64,000 nucleotides of DNA from Galerina marginata (taxonomy: Eukaryota > Basidiomycota > Agaricomycetes > Agaricales > Galerinaceae), in the NCBI GenBank assembly GCA_023014335.1, contig JAECYW010000005.1, forward strand, positions 2,542,001 to 2,606,000. The letters are read 5' to 3'. Both the position numbers and the translations under genes were made by a program. Below, one piece after another: positions 1 through 11,166 of this stretch; the first letter of the stretch is position 1, and every line of letters starts with the position of its first letter. Below the pieces are notes generated by a model, which had not been told where the DNA came from, made no database searches, and saw only the letters and a list, made by a program, of their open reading frames with translations.

Positions 1-1251
1 CGAACTGTCCATCGTCTTTCACTTCTCTCATGGCCATGGTCACCGACCATTGTACCGGGTAGATTGCCGCTCCAATCTAACTTCCCGTCCGTCGAGGCGA
101 CGCTAGGATTAGTTCCGTAGATCTCTTATGCGCGGACTAGACGATTAAAGTCAATTCAACAAAAGACCGAATACATGTAGCCTGTAGGCTGCGAACTATA
201 TTGTTTTGTGATATTCTTCAGACGTGAAGCGGCTGTGAGGACACTGTAAGGGACTTGGTTATGAACGACGAAGTATCCATATGCCTCCAAACCCCACTTC
301 TCTCCACCTTCTTATTCTTCTTCTCTCCAGGAGAGTAGTGCTCCCTAATCCAGGAAGGTTCATGGTCCAGTTATGGTGCGAGCGACTAGCCGAAGTCGCT
401 GATAGTCAAAATGAAAGTCCAAAGACAGAAGAGCTGCTGAAGGATTTCGAGGATTTGACCATGCAACGTAACCATGTGTGTTGAGTTGAGACCCGTACAA
501 TTGACAATTTGCCTTGAGGGCCCGTTGAATGGTGATGAGAGATGGCCATGAATATACTGTCTAGCAATCAGCATCAGCAACAGTGACCGTTTTTACACAA
601 GAAAAATTGGGGCCTACCATCGTTACGGCTCGGCAGCACATCTGATCCAACTCAATATCCCTTCGGAGTCCATCTTTTCGCCTGCGTCTTTGTTTTTTGT
701 TGATGTCCTTGATAGAGATACCGGAGGAACTCCAGAACGGCGCTGGGAGTTCGGGCAACGGCATTCGCAGGACGAAAGGTGTCGTGCTGCATTTTAGAAC
801 GGTTTTGGCCAGCTGAATTGTCAGCGGGAGTATTGCGAGAGATAGCCGGAGAAAATGACGAACGAGATTTATGCAAAGAGCCCTACAACTCAACCAAAAA
901 CCTTTTCGTTCGACGAGAACCCCCGCCACAACCAGCTCAAGCAAACCCACTCCGAAAACCACCCATCCCCCACGTGTTACTCGTAGTTCGATATTCCAGC
1001 CTCATTACGACCGTGTACATCGCTCGCAATGAGCTAGAGCCTAAGCGAGTGCAGTTGTGCCGACCATTTTGCTGCATTGCAGTCGTGTTAGGAAAATTAA
1101 CCGCTCGACTTGATCGTTATCGGGCACCGGCCCGGACTGTGTCTGCTTTCGGTCGGCTTCTTCCCTAAGATGGTTTGCTTGTGACTGTTGATACCTCGAG
1201 ACCTTGTCGAGTGTCCTTCTTCCTTCACTGAACCTACCCTTTGTCCATGCA
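1..1251. other. Non-coding 5' flank of deaminase gene A
   Basis: I support no gene here. The first ~60 bp match, in reverse orientation, a unit of the 229-bp tandem array at 15190-16070. Open frames in this stretch have no recognisable domain and are mirrored exactly at 13996-15246. A stretch near 1115-1150 resembles sequence upstream of the diverged third deaminase gene (about 28085-28130), so some of it may be conserved promoter or leader. Confidence 0.5.
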
Positions 1252-4080
1252 ATGACCGAACCCACTCATCCAGCCAGCGCTGTCCCTCCGCCCCATGACC
1301 ACCATGTCCCCAAGAATATCCTTGCTGTGAGGACAATCACAGAGCTCAGCTCCCGGGTTTATAGGGTGGTTCCCATAATGGCCCAGGATAATCTTGCAGA
1401 TAAGAATTGGAAGGACCTGCCGACGCGGGAAGAACTGAAGCTACTGGATGCTATAGCACAATTGACGGGCGATCGCCATGATATCGTGTCCTCGGCATCC
1501 GATTCTGACCCTGCTATGTGGACTATCATAGTCTGCAGGAACGATCGTGAAAGCGACGAAACCACTTTCAGCGGTAGTGCACTACCCACCATCACAACTA
1601 TGGAGAGGCCGGAGGACTGGGGGGGTCGGGATGCGTATACCTATATGACGAGCCTCGAGTCAGCGTGGTGAGTCATGTCTTGGAGTCTTGTCGGTAACAC
1701 GCTCAACATTTACATAACATATCACAGGAAGCAGCCCTCGCTGTCAACCCACCTTTGGATACTGGCGAATGTGCTTATGATCGGTGCTAAGGAACGTGAC
1801 AATCTAGTCTTTCGGCGTCAGCTCTTCCAAGACGTCTTCAAGTACACTGCCGCTATGGCCCGGGAGAAAATCAAGCGACGAATCGACAACCTATACTCTC
1901 AACCATTCATTAAAGCTCTGCAAAAAGTGGAGGTCGTTTCCCCTCCAGCTTCGTCTCTGGAGAGCACTGGACTATCCGGGGACGATCGTAACGATTTCGA
2001 GGAGAGGCTCAACGATGACCTGTTTCTTGAGTTTTTGCGTGATGCCGACCGCTCGGCCAACAATGCGGCTCCTGTCCTTACCGTTCCATACCCAAACTTA
2101 CTCACCCTAGCCAAATCCAAATCCAAAGGTCCCATCTACAATGGCGAGACCTGTAATGAATACCACGCTCTTCTCATCCAGATCCTATCTTTCTATGAAC
2201 AAACATTCAACGAAATCGATAAAGCTGTGTCATCCAGCAGCCCTGAACAGCCCCCAGACCTTTCGGTCAGCCTAATCGATGCCCAAATTTACTCCTATGC
2301 GCTGCTGAGATTGGCCAGGGGCCAAGCTTTCAGAATGCACTTGAGAAACATTGGAACCGTTCTTAATCGATACATATACCCCGATGCCGTGCGGCTAACA
2401 AAAGCACCGATGCCAGCGTCAAATGCAAATGCATCACTGCCCATGAAGAACTCATTGGGTCTGCCAGCACGGAACACATTGGTGTCAGCGAACACGGATG
2501 ATGATGCTGAAGGGCTCGGCGACAATCGGTCTAATGATGAGCTCGATGCCTTCACCACTGTGGACGATGGGCTCCAGGACGGTGAACTGGATGAAGGAGG
2601 ACTGTCGGGCAGGGAGCCCGAGGAAGGAGGACTCCAGGATGAAGAGCCCGAGGAAGGAGGACTCCAGGATGAAGAGCCCGAGGAAGGAGGACTCCAGGAT
2701 GAAGAGCCCGAGGAAGGAGGATTCCAGGATGAAGAGCCCGAGGAAGGAGGACTCCAGGATGAAGAGCCCGCTGATGATATGTAAGTATCAGTTTGTATTT
2801 GTATTTAAAAAATTACTTACCCCTCCATATCACTCTCACAACCTCCAGGTCGCTGGACGACCGCCAGGAAACCGAAGAGAATGCATCAGTCCTAAAATCC
2901 CTTCTCCCGCTGGATGGGGACGGCCCCGACGAGGAGGATTCACAAAGGCTTATAAAGTCTTATATTAGTTGGATGCGACTCACCGTTGCCAAATTCGATG
3001 CTTCTGAAATCCTCATGGCCCATGTCTCGTCCTCTAAATTCAAGAAGACATCTATTACTATCGAGACCTTGGTGGTCCCAAAGGCGTCAGACAAACTCTA
3101 TGATTGGCGTGATCTCATCTTACATTCGGAATACTTTCCAAAAAGCGATCCTGCCTATCTGACTACTGCATCGTCTCCGCCACCCACTACCAACGCCGAG
3201 ATCGTTGCCTTCCTTGAAAGTGCTATGACCAATGCGACTCGAGCTAGGGATTATATAGCTGCAGCTAAAGGAGCGTCAAAGGCATGGGGCATCATGCCGC
3301 ACAGCAAGAAGACAACTCAACAGTGTCGTCGATGGTTGAAAAATATTATGACATTAGCTGGTGATCCTAAATCAGAGGACTACAAAGCTGCGGAGTCTTT
3401 GTGCAACAAGCTGGACCCAAAGGTGCAGGACGACGCAACCATCACTGGGATAAAGGCATTGTCTGATAGGCTGGTGGAAAGGTATTCCCCTTTCACAGAA
3501 GATGGTTCTGGCAAGCAGTTTTACTGCAGTCTCGAAGGAAAGAAACAGAAGTTCAGGGGCGCCTCACATTGTGAGGCCTCCCTTGCTAGTTTAATCATGT
3601 GTGCAAAGATGCCAGGCCTACTCGGCAAGGAATACGACAAGGTGTTGGCGCACTTGAAGGTGAATACACTTTTCCTATTCATTCAAACCGCTGTTTTTAA
3701 AAAGATGGAACTAGAAATTTGGACTTGTGATTGGTGTTTCAAAACGATGCTGCCCAATTTGTATATATTTCCTTTCCCTGCTGAACATCCCGGAGGGCAG
3801 TTGCGGTCATGCTTCATTCACCACACGTGGATCTCATTCTGTCATTTTTCCCTGCACTTTACCTCCCTGGACTCCAAGCTTCATTGTGGAGTCGATATAC
3901 ACAAAATTTGGAGCAAGTCTGAGAGCAGATCTTGTTGCTCTCGTGAATAACAAAACCTTCATGGACCCCAAAAGCTCCGCCACGTCAGACACGCAGTCTA
4001 TCATGAGTACCAGTTCATACGGAGAGCGGCTCTCGCAGGATGTCTTTATATCAGTGAAGGAGACAGCCATGCAAGATTGA
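1252..4080 (+). CDS. OTT_1508-like predicted nucleic-acid deaminase, copy A
   Basis: Four exons (1252-1667, 1728-2780, 2849-3659, 3715-4080) join in phase to give 881 aa. The C-terminal region has the two zinc-binding motifs of the deaminase fold: HCE (His730-Glu732), then VIGVSKRCCPIC with Cys773 and Cys776 as the CxxC pair, followed by RGSHSV and CTLPPWTP blocks that I associate with fungal OTT_1508-like deaminases. The N-terminal ~700 aa have no recognised domain. An acidic ten-residue repeat lies at the end of exon 2. Substrate is unknown; bacterial relatives are polymorphic-toxin domains and the fungal role is unestablished. The start is the ATG at 1252; the frame is open further upstream but without an ATG. 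An identical gene sits in the other arm and a diverged paralogue at 28151-30743, whose matching splice sites support this model. Confidence 0.75.
2611..2760 (+). repeat. 30-bp coding minisatellite, five units
   Basis: Five near-identical 30-bp units each encode an acidic decapeptide of the form EEPEEGGLQD; one unit has Phe for Leu. The array lies inside exon 2, directly before the intron at 2781-2848. The mirrored array is at 12487-12636. The diverged paralogue at 28151-30743 has neither the array nor this intron. Confidence 0.9.
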
Positions 4081-4459
4081 TCCATGGTCCTACTCTTTCT
4101 TTCCACCCACATAGCTCATGGCTCTTCTCGTTACCTATTTGCAATGCTGGGGCGTGCTTCGCTGTTTTGTAGGTATTCATGACGATTTCTTGTCCTGTAT
4201 CCACGATGACTTTCATGTACAATATATGACAACACCACAAGATGTAGATGCCGATGCGAAAGACACTTTGACGACACCGAAACAGCAGGCACAACCAAGC
4301 TTGTCCTGCTATTATGGTTCGAGTGCGTTTCCCCCCGGTCCGCCGAACTCAGGCGTAAAGTAAGACAGCGGACCCGACCCGGAAGGCACTAACGAAGAGC
4401 GCAACGAGGACGGCGACTGTTTCAACGAGGCAGACAGTGGGGCACAGCAAACCGAAACC
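4081..4459. other. 3' flank of deaminase gene A
   Basis: I see no supported gene. The open frame at 4118-4363 has no recognisable features and is mirrored in the other arm. The stretch leads into the 190-bp direct repeats. Confidence 0.4.
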
Positions 4460-4792
4460 GACTCTGTTATTCGAATTCGAAGGTAAACTCGAAACTCGCA
4501 GGTGCAGCCGGACTGGCTATAAGGCTGAGGTGGCCAGCGACCTTGGCGAATTCGACCGACGTAAACGAGATATTGTTTGAGCTGTCAACGGCGGTGGAGG
4601 ATGTGAGATGTGGTCAGGCGTATCGATGCTCTAGGCTGTTCAAAGTCTGGACTCTGTTATTCGAGTTCGAAGGTAAACTCGAAACTCGAAACTCGCAGGT
4701 GCAGCCGGACTGGCTATGAGGTTGAGGTGGCCAGCGACCTTGGCGAATTCGGCCGACGTAAACGAGATATTGTTTGAGCTGTCAATGGCGGT
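4460..4792 (+). repeat. 190-bp direct repeats at inner end of left arm
   Basis: One unit at 4460-4649 starts with GACTCTGTTATTCGA. A second begins at 4650, carries about 10 extra bases, and is cut off at 4792 where the palindrome ends. In the right arm the same second unit continues about 50 bp further (to about 10402), so the left junction is a truncation of a unit that remains whole on the right. Confidence 0.85.
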
Positions 4793-5236
4793 CAGCACCT
4801 GTTTACGTACAGTGTCCACGAAATGGCAAATCCATCTTAGAGGTATTACCCCACTGGCATTCCAGATCCAGAATCAGCCCTGTGCAGGTGAAATACTCAG
4901 ATGTTAACTCAATGATAATCTAGCTGGTCTGCATGTTGGAAACCAGCCTCGAAGCATGTAGAATATTTAACATTAAACCAGCTGATCAGCGCCTGTTTAC
5001 ATACAGCTGGGCCGTCCGTACCCCGCCGTCCGTACCCCTATTACCCCGCGTACCCCTACCCCTACCTGCGTCCTTTTCGACTGGGTTCCTTGCGACGTCC
5101 AAGCGAACATCAGCAGAGCCGAGACATACACCAACACATCCATCACCACCACGCTCCCTCCTCCCAACACCTAACACCCGTCCCGAGCTCATCCCCACCC
5201 CACCCTAAAGCCCAGCACGAGAATGAAGAGATATCG
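4793..5236. other. Spacer between palindrome arm and second inverted repeat
   Basis: No gene supported. A 20-bp motif beginning CAGCACCTGTTTAC directly follows the palindrome junction and recurs in similar form at about 4986-5005. The stretch at 5010-5070 is C-rich with a few CCCTA-like words. Confidence 0.4.
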
Positions 5237-7135
5237 AAGGCATCGTGACCAGATTTTCAGACGCCGCGCATTCGGATTTTCCTGCATAAGGCCGTCAAGC
5301 ATCGGTTCGTTCAGCGGGTTTTGGGCCACGACTTTGAGGCAAGGTCTCCGCTGTGAGATATGCTGGCTGCCAAAGCAGGAAAGCCTCCGCGGCGGTGTTT
5401 CACTGCTTTCCCCCTGGAAAGAAAGCCTTCAAGGAGGCCAGAGGCGTTAAGCTACACGCGATTCCAAGCGCCGTCGCCCCGTGGCTGGCCAGCGCAGAGC
5501 CTAATGGCGAGGCCGTTGCTGTTGAGGACTGTACAGCAGTCCTATCCAAAGGTTAGATGTGCTTGAGTGCGTGTACGAGGAGGTACTTACCCTGTGCCAG
5601 ATTCGTAGCCCGCTCGAGCACCATGGTGGATGCCTTGGAAGTCCTGGGTCTGAAATCGAATGTGGGATGGGCTGAGCGGATGCCTGAGGGGGTATCAGTG
5701 CTGAATAGAGGCGAAAGGACGGTGAAAAGGCAGGTGCATTCCAGCAGAAAAAAGGGGCCTATGGCAAGCAAATTCCCTGCGGGGTATCCGCGTTGCCATA
5801 GCCCAGATGAAGAACGAGAAAAAAGAGGTTTGGGCGTGCAGTAGTTACACTAACCATGTGAAACAAGTGGCTTTCAAAACCATTTATGAGACATCGACAG
5901 CTTCTACTGCCGCGGATGCTCAGAAGGCTGAGGCTGCTGGAGCGGCGCCGGCGTTTGCTGATCCAGGCAGGTACATGCCTCGGTGAACAGTGGGTGCAGG
6001 GCGCTGGCTTAAAGTATTCAGGCCACAGTGTTATATTCTGCGCTTCGCCGGGCTGATAGTCCCAGGTACGGCCACGATGTCCCTCGCGAGGCAGGCGAAT
6101 GACGAGGTATAGGTGAATGACGAAATAGGTGAAAGGCGGCGGCGGGCTCAAATGGGTGGTGGGGTGAGGAAGCAAAAACTAGTCGAAGGGATCGTCACTG
6201 TAAGCCAGCAGCAGATAGACAGGCTACTTACATACCGTGCATTCTGTGAAGTTCTGCCACCATCTTTATGCCGCGGCGCTGTCTTAAGTATCGTCAGCAA
6301 GTGCTCCGGTGTCGTGCCCTGCGGCGGGTGGAGGGGATAACCTGCGCCACCGTATAAATCAAAAGAGGCACCTGCCCTAGTGATGACGGGACTTCCGACG
6401 ACTGAGTGCTGAAAACCAGTCAATTCCGACTAGAAGCCTCCGCCTCAGTGTCGGTGGACCAGAACGAGTGGAGAGGAGGGGCCATTCTGTCCCTGTGCCG
6501 GTAGCCAGGAACGAGTGGAGAAGAGAGCTGCTGTTTTGTTTGGCCTGAAGTGTCGCAACAACACCAAACGGCGCGCCAGACCTGGAAGCAAGGAAATAGT
6601 GATATATATAGACTAATTTTTCCTTTGCAGTATATGGAAAGATGGCTCAGTGGTTTTGATCTTACAGCTGTGAACTAACGCTTGCAGGTTGAACTACTTT
6701 TAAAGGTCGAGAGATCGAACCGCATGAGATGCATTTTATTTCGAACCTGTCATCCTGGGTATGATTTTTTTTTTACATGCCTCTAGTCCACAGGTGCAAA
6801 GCAAGTTAAGTCTCATATTACAACCTCCTGGTTTACTATGTGCTACAAAGCAGATTAGATTGTTTCAACTGGATCAAAAGTAGCAATCGTCAATTATTCC
6901 ATAAACCCAACAGTATATTTCGGTATACATAAGTAATTAGCCTGCAGTATTTCCCTTACCAGCACCGGGTGCAGACTCGATGAAGACCTTAACGGAACCT
7001 ACGCTTCATAATCCCATGAAAGGTAGGCTTCGGGAGGTGCTCGCTTGGCTGTTGGAAAGCCATAATCCTGTTCACCAATCTGAATATTGAAACCGTGACC
7101 TATCAAATAAGTTCAGCGATGGACATGGAAAGGCA
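5237..7135 (-). repeat. Inverted repeat family 2, left copy (mosaic)
   Basis: This copy pairs with 35357-38187 in opposite orientation. The core 5461-6990 pairs with 35888-37417 (x pairs with 42878-x) with no indel and no mismatch found. The flanks are also homologous but diverged: 5237-5342 matches 37417-37454 plus 38108-38187, and 6991-7135 matches about 35357-35497 with several mismatches. This copy has an extra 118 bp (5343-5460) and lacks about 390 bp corresponding to 35498-35887. No gene is supported in its core. Confidence 0.9.
6937..7135 (-). pseudogene. Fragment of the 2OG-oxygenase-like gene
   Basis: Read on the minus strand, 7135-6991 matches the end of intron 6 and exon 7 of the gene at 34068-35941, with a handful of substitutions. 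It is fused directly to that gene's last ~18 codons plus stop (6990-6937). About 390 bp that would contain the HTD and distal-His motifs are missing, so the fragment cannot encode the catalytic core. Confidence 0.8.
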
Positions 7136-7311
7136 GCAGTTGGTTGGGGTGTGGATGGGTCAAGGGAGGCGGCGGGAGCCCATGGTGAGTCTCGCACCTC
7201 GAATTCGCGCCTCAGGGGTTCTAATCCGTGCTCGGGCCTTGTGCAGACGCGCTCGAGTCGACGAAGGAGCGGGGTGCCGTATACGCGGCTCGCGGTGGCT
7301 CCAAACCCGCC

Positions 7312-7474
7312 TGGGATCTGCTCCCAATACCTCCCAACCCTTTAGCGGCGGCTTGCCCCTGTGGTGGACGTGGATTCGTGACGTTGAGTGGGTGTGGGTG
7401 TGGGTGTGGTGCTCGTGAGTCGCTTTCGTCGTCATCTTCGGGTTCGTTACTGACTCGCGATGGCTCCGTACCTC
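7312..7474 (+). repeat. 163-bp direct repeat, copy 1
   Basis: This matches 9038-9200 with about four substitutions and equal length. It ends inside the first codons of the coiled-coil gene, so the repeat includes that gene's ATG at 7460 and the sequence just upstream. Confidence 0.9.
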
Positions 7475-9380
7475 CTCAATAACTACTCTCGTTACGCGCC
7501 TTCTTCTGGGAGCATCCCCATCCCGCGGCACACTTCCAGCAACGAGGAGGTCCCAGCTTGGCGAGAATGGTCGATGGAGGGAAGCGGTCGTCGGTTGTCA
7601 AACGAACCTCGCTACGATAGCTATGCGCGTTCGCCGCCTCCTGCGGAGCACTTCCAGCGGCGCCGGACGGGCCATGCGCCAGTGCAGACGTACCATGATA
7701 GTCCTTCCCGAGCGGACTCTCCGACTTATGACCCGCCGGATCCGCATGCTCGTCGTCGTCGTCCGGATGATGATGATGATGATGAGGATGAGTATGATGA
7801 TATTGGGTCTGACGAGGAGGCGGAGGATGAGCCTGCGCCGAGTGCGAGTGAGGAGGAAAGCGAGGGTGTGGGGGAGACTGAGGATGATTATCTGTTTGAG
7901 GAGGAAGCCAAGAGGATGGAGGAAGAGAGAAAGGCAGCTGATGAGAAGATCAGGGAGACAGAGTTGCAGCTGCAGCGGTTGAAGGAGGAGGAGATGCGGT
8001 TGGAGGAGGAGACGAAGCGGAAGGAGGAAGAGGCAAGCGGCGGGAGGACAAGGTGAGGAAGAAGGAAGAGGAGATATTGAGGAAGGAGGAGGAGGCTAGG
8101 GTGAGAGAGGAGACGAGGAAGAGGAAGGAGGAGGAAGTGAGGAAGGAGGAGGAGAGGAAGCCGAGATCAGGAAGAAGGAGGAGGATTCGAAGAAGAGGGA
8201 AAAGGAGGTGACGAAGAGAGAGCAGGATGCCAAGCGGAAAGCTGATGAGGCTAAGAAACTGGAGCTGGAGGCGAAGAGGAAGGAGGACGGCTTGAAGAAG
8301 GAGGAGCAGACACGGAAGAAGGAGGAGAGACTGAAAGAGGACGCTGAGAAAACCAAGATGCTGCAGTTGGAGGCGAAGAGGATCGCAGATGAGGCGCGAG
8401 AAAAGCAGGAGAATCTCCGAAAGCTGGAGGAGGAGACGCGGCGGAAGGGGCAGGAGATCCGGGAGCGGGAGGCTGCGCTGTATGTTCGTGAGGAGGAGCT
8501 GAAGCGGCGGGGGGCGGGGGCGAAGGGGAAGGAGGAGGAGGCGCGGCGGAAGGAGAGGGAGGCGGAGCAGAAAGAGGAGGAGGAGGCGCAGCGCCGGGAG
8601 GAGGAAAGGCGGAAGGAGGAGGAGGCGGCCAAGGAGGAGAAGCGCAGGGAGGAGGCCAAGGCCCGCGCGGACAAGGCGCGTCTTGATCAGGAGATGAAGC
8701 GCCAGCAGCAGGAGGCGGACCGGCGCCGTCACGGGGACGAGTTCAGCGATATCGATCCGAGGATTATATGGAGGAGCAGGCGCGGCTGTGGCAGCAGGCT
8801 CAGTTCCGGAAACGGGAGGAGGATATCAAGCGCAGTCGGGCTGAGGGGCGGAAACGCAATGACAGTATTGGGAATGACAGTACTTGGACTGGACCTGCGT
8901 TTCCTGGGCCGTCTGCTTCGCCTGGTACTTCGCCTGGTACGTCTAGGTCGCCGCCTCAATACAACGGCTCGTCCGCGACTACGGCCACGGCGGATAGGAA
9001 CAGCGGCGGCTCTGCTTGGAGTACGCCTGCCTCGGCGTGGGATCTGCTCCCAATACCTCCCAACCCTTTAGCGGCGGCTTGCCCCTGTAGTAGACGTGGA
9101 TTCGTGGCGTTGAGTGGGTGTGGGTGTGGGTGTGGTGCTCGTGAGTCGCTTTCGTCGTCATTTTCGGGTTCGTTACTGACTCGCGATGGCTCCGTACCTC
9201 TCCTCAGCTGCCCAGAACGGCTCCCAACCCTTTCCAGAGCACACGCGATCGAGGGCGACGGCTGGCTCCGCTGCTGGGAACGGATTCTTGGCGGTACGGG
9301 GGGTGGCTGTGGTGTTCGTGAGTCGTTCTTGCCGCTGTTTCGGCGGCGGGTAAGGCTGGGGCTGAGAAAGGCTACAGGAT
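7460..9380 (+). pseudogene. Glu/Lys-rich coiled-coil gene with three -1 frameshifts
   Basis: From the ATG at 7460 the first frame encodes a polar N-terminus, an Asp-rich stretch and then a long charged coiled coil rich in Glu, Lys and Arg. The frame breaks near 8038, 8160 and 8755, each time by one missing base. After each break the same style of protein resumes in the next frame, and the third break returns to the original frame. After about 9037 a second copy of a 163-bp repeat interrupts the Ser/Thr-rich tail; coding-like sequence may resume near 9201. The family is unrecognised; the composition resembles generic charged coiled coils. The frameshifts fall at short C or G runs, so assembly error is a real alternative to true decay. 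Confidence 0.6.
9038..9200 (+). repeat. 163-bp direct repeat, copy 2
   Basis: This is the second copy of 7312-7474, placed in the 3' part of the coiled-coil gene. It carries a duplicate of the gene's start codon region. Its length (163, not divisible by three) shifts the frame of the tail. Confidence 0.9.
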
Positions 9381-9389
9381 AACGAAAAG

Positions 9390-10401
9390 CAAGCTGGCAT
9401 ATGTCAAGAACGGTGATAAGACAGCAAGACAGCGACGGTATCTAATATAACTGGTGAGCTGAATTCACTCTGTCTTAATCTTTTCCCTGCGTTCTTCGTT
9501 CTTGGTGTTTTAATTAGCACCTGCAGCTCTTTGTAATTGTATGAGTATGAGTGTAGTTTCAAATGAGGTTCAGTTTATGTTAGGCACGAAGAGTTGGCGG
9601 ACGAAGGAAATTATGAGCTAAATGTCGAAAATTGGAAGAGAAGGCACTCTTACCGTTCAAACCAGTGCATTATCCAAGTCCCTCCCGTAACGAGGATGTT
9701 CGTCGCATGAAGCGTCACATTGTGGAATGACCCCCCCGATATTACAATATCTAACTCTAGTGTTAAATCGGAATCAGAGGAAATGAGCTGTGTAACTTAC
9801 TTTCATGGGGTGAGATTCCGCAAGTACACATCGTAGGGTGATCATTGTGATCGAGTCTCAAGTCGGTCATCGTCGACTCTAAAAAGCGGGATCTAGTGAG
9901 TGCTTTCACGCAATAAAGAAAAGGTAGCCCATAACTTACTGTTGCTGTAGGATTTTGGTTTTTGCTTCCTATTTCTGTAGGTCTTTCCAAGTTTCTTACG
10001 AGTCATGCTTGAGGCGTGGTTATGCGAGCGACTTAGCAGAAGAGACGGAGATGACTGACGAAGCACGACGGAGAGGATGAGTCCCAAATACGGACCAAAT
10101 ACGGACATGCAAGATATGGTTAGGGCCAATAAGCGCCCATCGACCTGCATTGCGATGTCTCGTCTCGTCCATCCGTCCCCGTGTCGTTGCAGAGTCGGTC
10201 GAGAGATGGGCGGGGTGCTGGTAACGACGCTGATGCGGAGATGGGCGGGAGGGGGACAAGCGACAGCGAATGCAAGGAACGGCGCTGGTATGTCAAAGTG
10301 GTCCGGGCTTCGTACTGAAGGCCACAATCTCGGTGCGTCTGTAAAATAGGTCAGCGCAGGTGGAAATGAACATCACTGACGCGCCGACGAGCATCTCGTC
10401 T
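9390..10401. other. Stretch without supported gene
   Basis: Several short open frames lie on both strands, but none has a recognisable domain or a convincing exon chain. I see nothing I can name. Confidence 0.4.
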
Positions 10402-10787
10402 TGACTTTGAACAGCCCAGAGCATCGATACGCCTGACCACATCCCACGTCCTCCACCGCCATTGACAGCTCAAACAATATCTCGTTTACGTCGGCCGAAT
10501 TCGCCAAGGTCGCTGGCCACCTCAACCTCATAGCCAGTCCGGCTGCACCTGCGAGTTTCGAGTTTCGAGTTTACCTTCGAACTCGAATAACAGAGTCCAG
10601 ACTTTGAACAGCCTAGAGCATCGATACGCCTGACCACATCTCACATCCTCCACCGCCGTTGACAGCTCAAACAATATCTCGTTTACGTCGGTCGAATTCG
10701 CCAAGGTCGCTGGCCACCTCAGCCTTATAGCCAGTCCGGCTGCACCTGCGAGTTTCGAGTTTACCTTCGAATTCGAATAACAGAGTC
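10402..10787 (-). repeat. 190-bp direct repeats at inner end of right arm
   Basis: These are two units, mirror images of those at 4460-4792. Here the outermost unit is whole: it continues beyond the palindrome junction at 10455 to about 10402. Confidence 0.85.
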
Positions 10788-11166
10788 GGTTTCGGTTTGC
10801 TGTGCCCCACTGTCTGCCTCGTTGAAACAGTCGCCGTCCTCGTTGCGCTCTTCGTTAGTGCCTTCCGGGTCGGGTCCGCTGTCTTACTTTACGCCTGAGT
10901 TCGGCGGACCGGGGGGAAACGCACTCGAACCATAATAGCAGGACAAGCTTGGTTGTGCCTGCTGTTTCGGTGTCGTCAAAGTGTCTTTCGCATCGGCATC
11001 TACATCTTGTGGTGTTGTCATATATTGTACATGAAAGTCATCGTGGATACAGGACAAGAAATCGTCATGAATACCTACAAAACAGCGAAGCACGCCCCAG
11101 CATTGCAAATAGGTAACGAGAAGAGCCATGAGCTATGTGGGTGGAAAGAAAGAGTAGGACCATGGA

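Larger units (their letters stand above)
1..4792 (+). repeat. Left arm of large inverted duplication
   Basis: Every position x in this arm pairs with 15247-x in the arm at 10455-15246, with no length change over 4792 bp. The one difference I found is at 3885 (T here; the partner at 11362 reads G, which is C on the complementary strand). The arm starts at or before the window edge, so its outer end is unknown. Its inner end at 4792 falls inside the second 190-bp direct repeat. The arm carries a complete deaminase-like gene. Near-identity implies a very recent duplication or continuing gene conversion. Confidence 0.95.

Noticed and set aside
4118..4363. 81-codon open frame after deaminase gene A
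   Set aside because: No recognisable features; present twice only because the arms are identical.
5020..5070. CCCTA-like words suggesting an interstitial telomere tract
   Set aside because: Only a few irregular words in a C-rich stretch; no run of TTAGGG-type repeats.
5557..6423. Open frames of 70-138 codons inside the inverted repeat, identical in both copies
   Set aside because: Identity follows from the repeat itself. The frames overlap on both strands, show no domain, and module Y alignment shows the region is non-coding element end.
8096..8732. Long Leu- and Ser-rich open frames on the minus strand
   Set aside because: They are antisense shadows of the Glu/Lys-rich GAG/AAG codons; composition explains them and there is no start context or domain.
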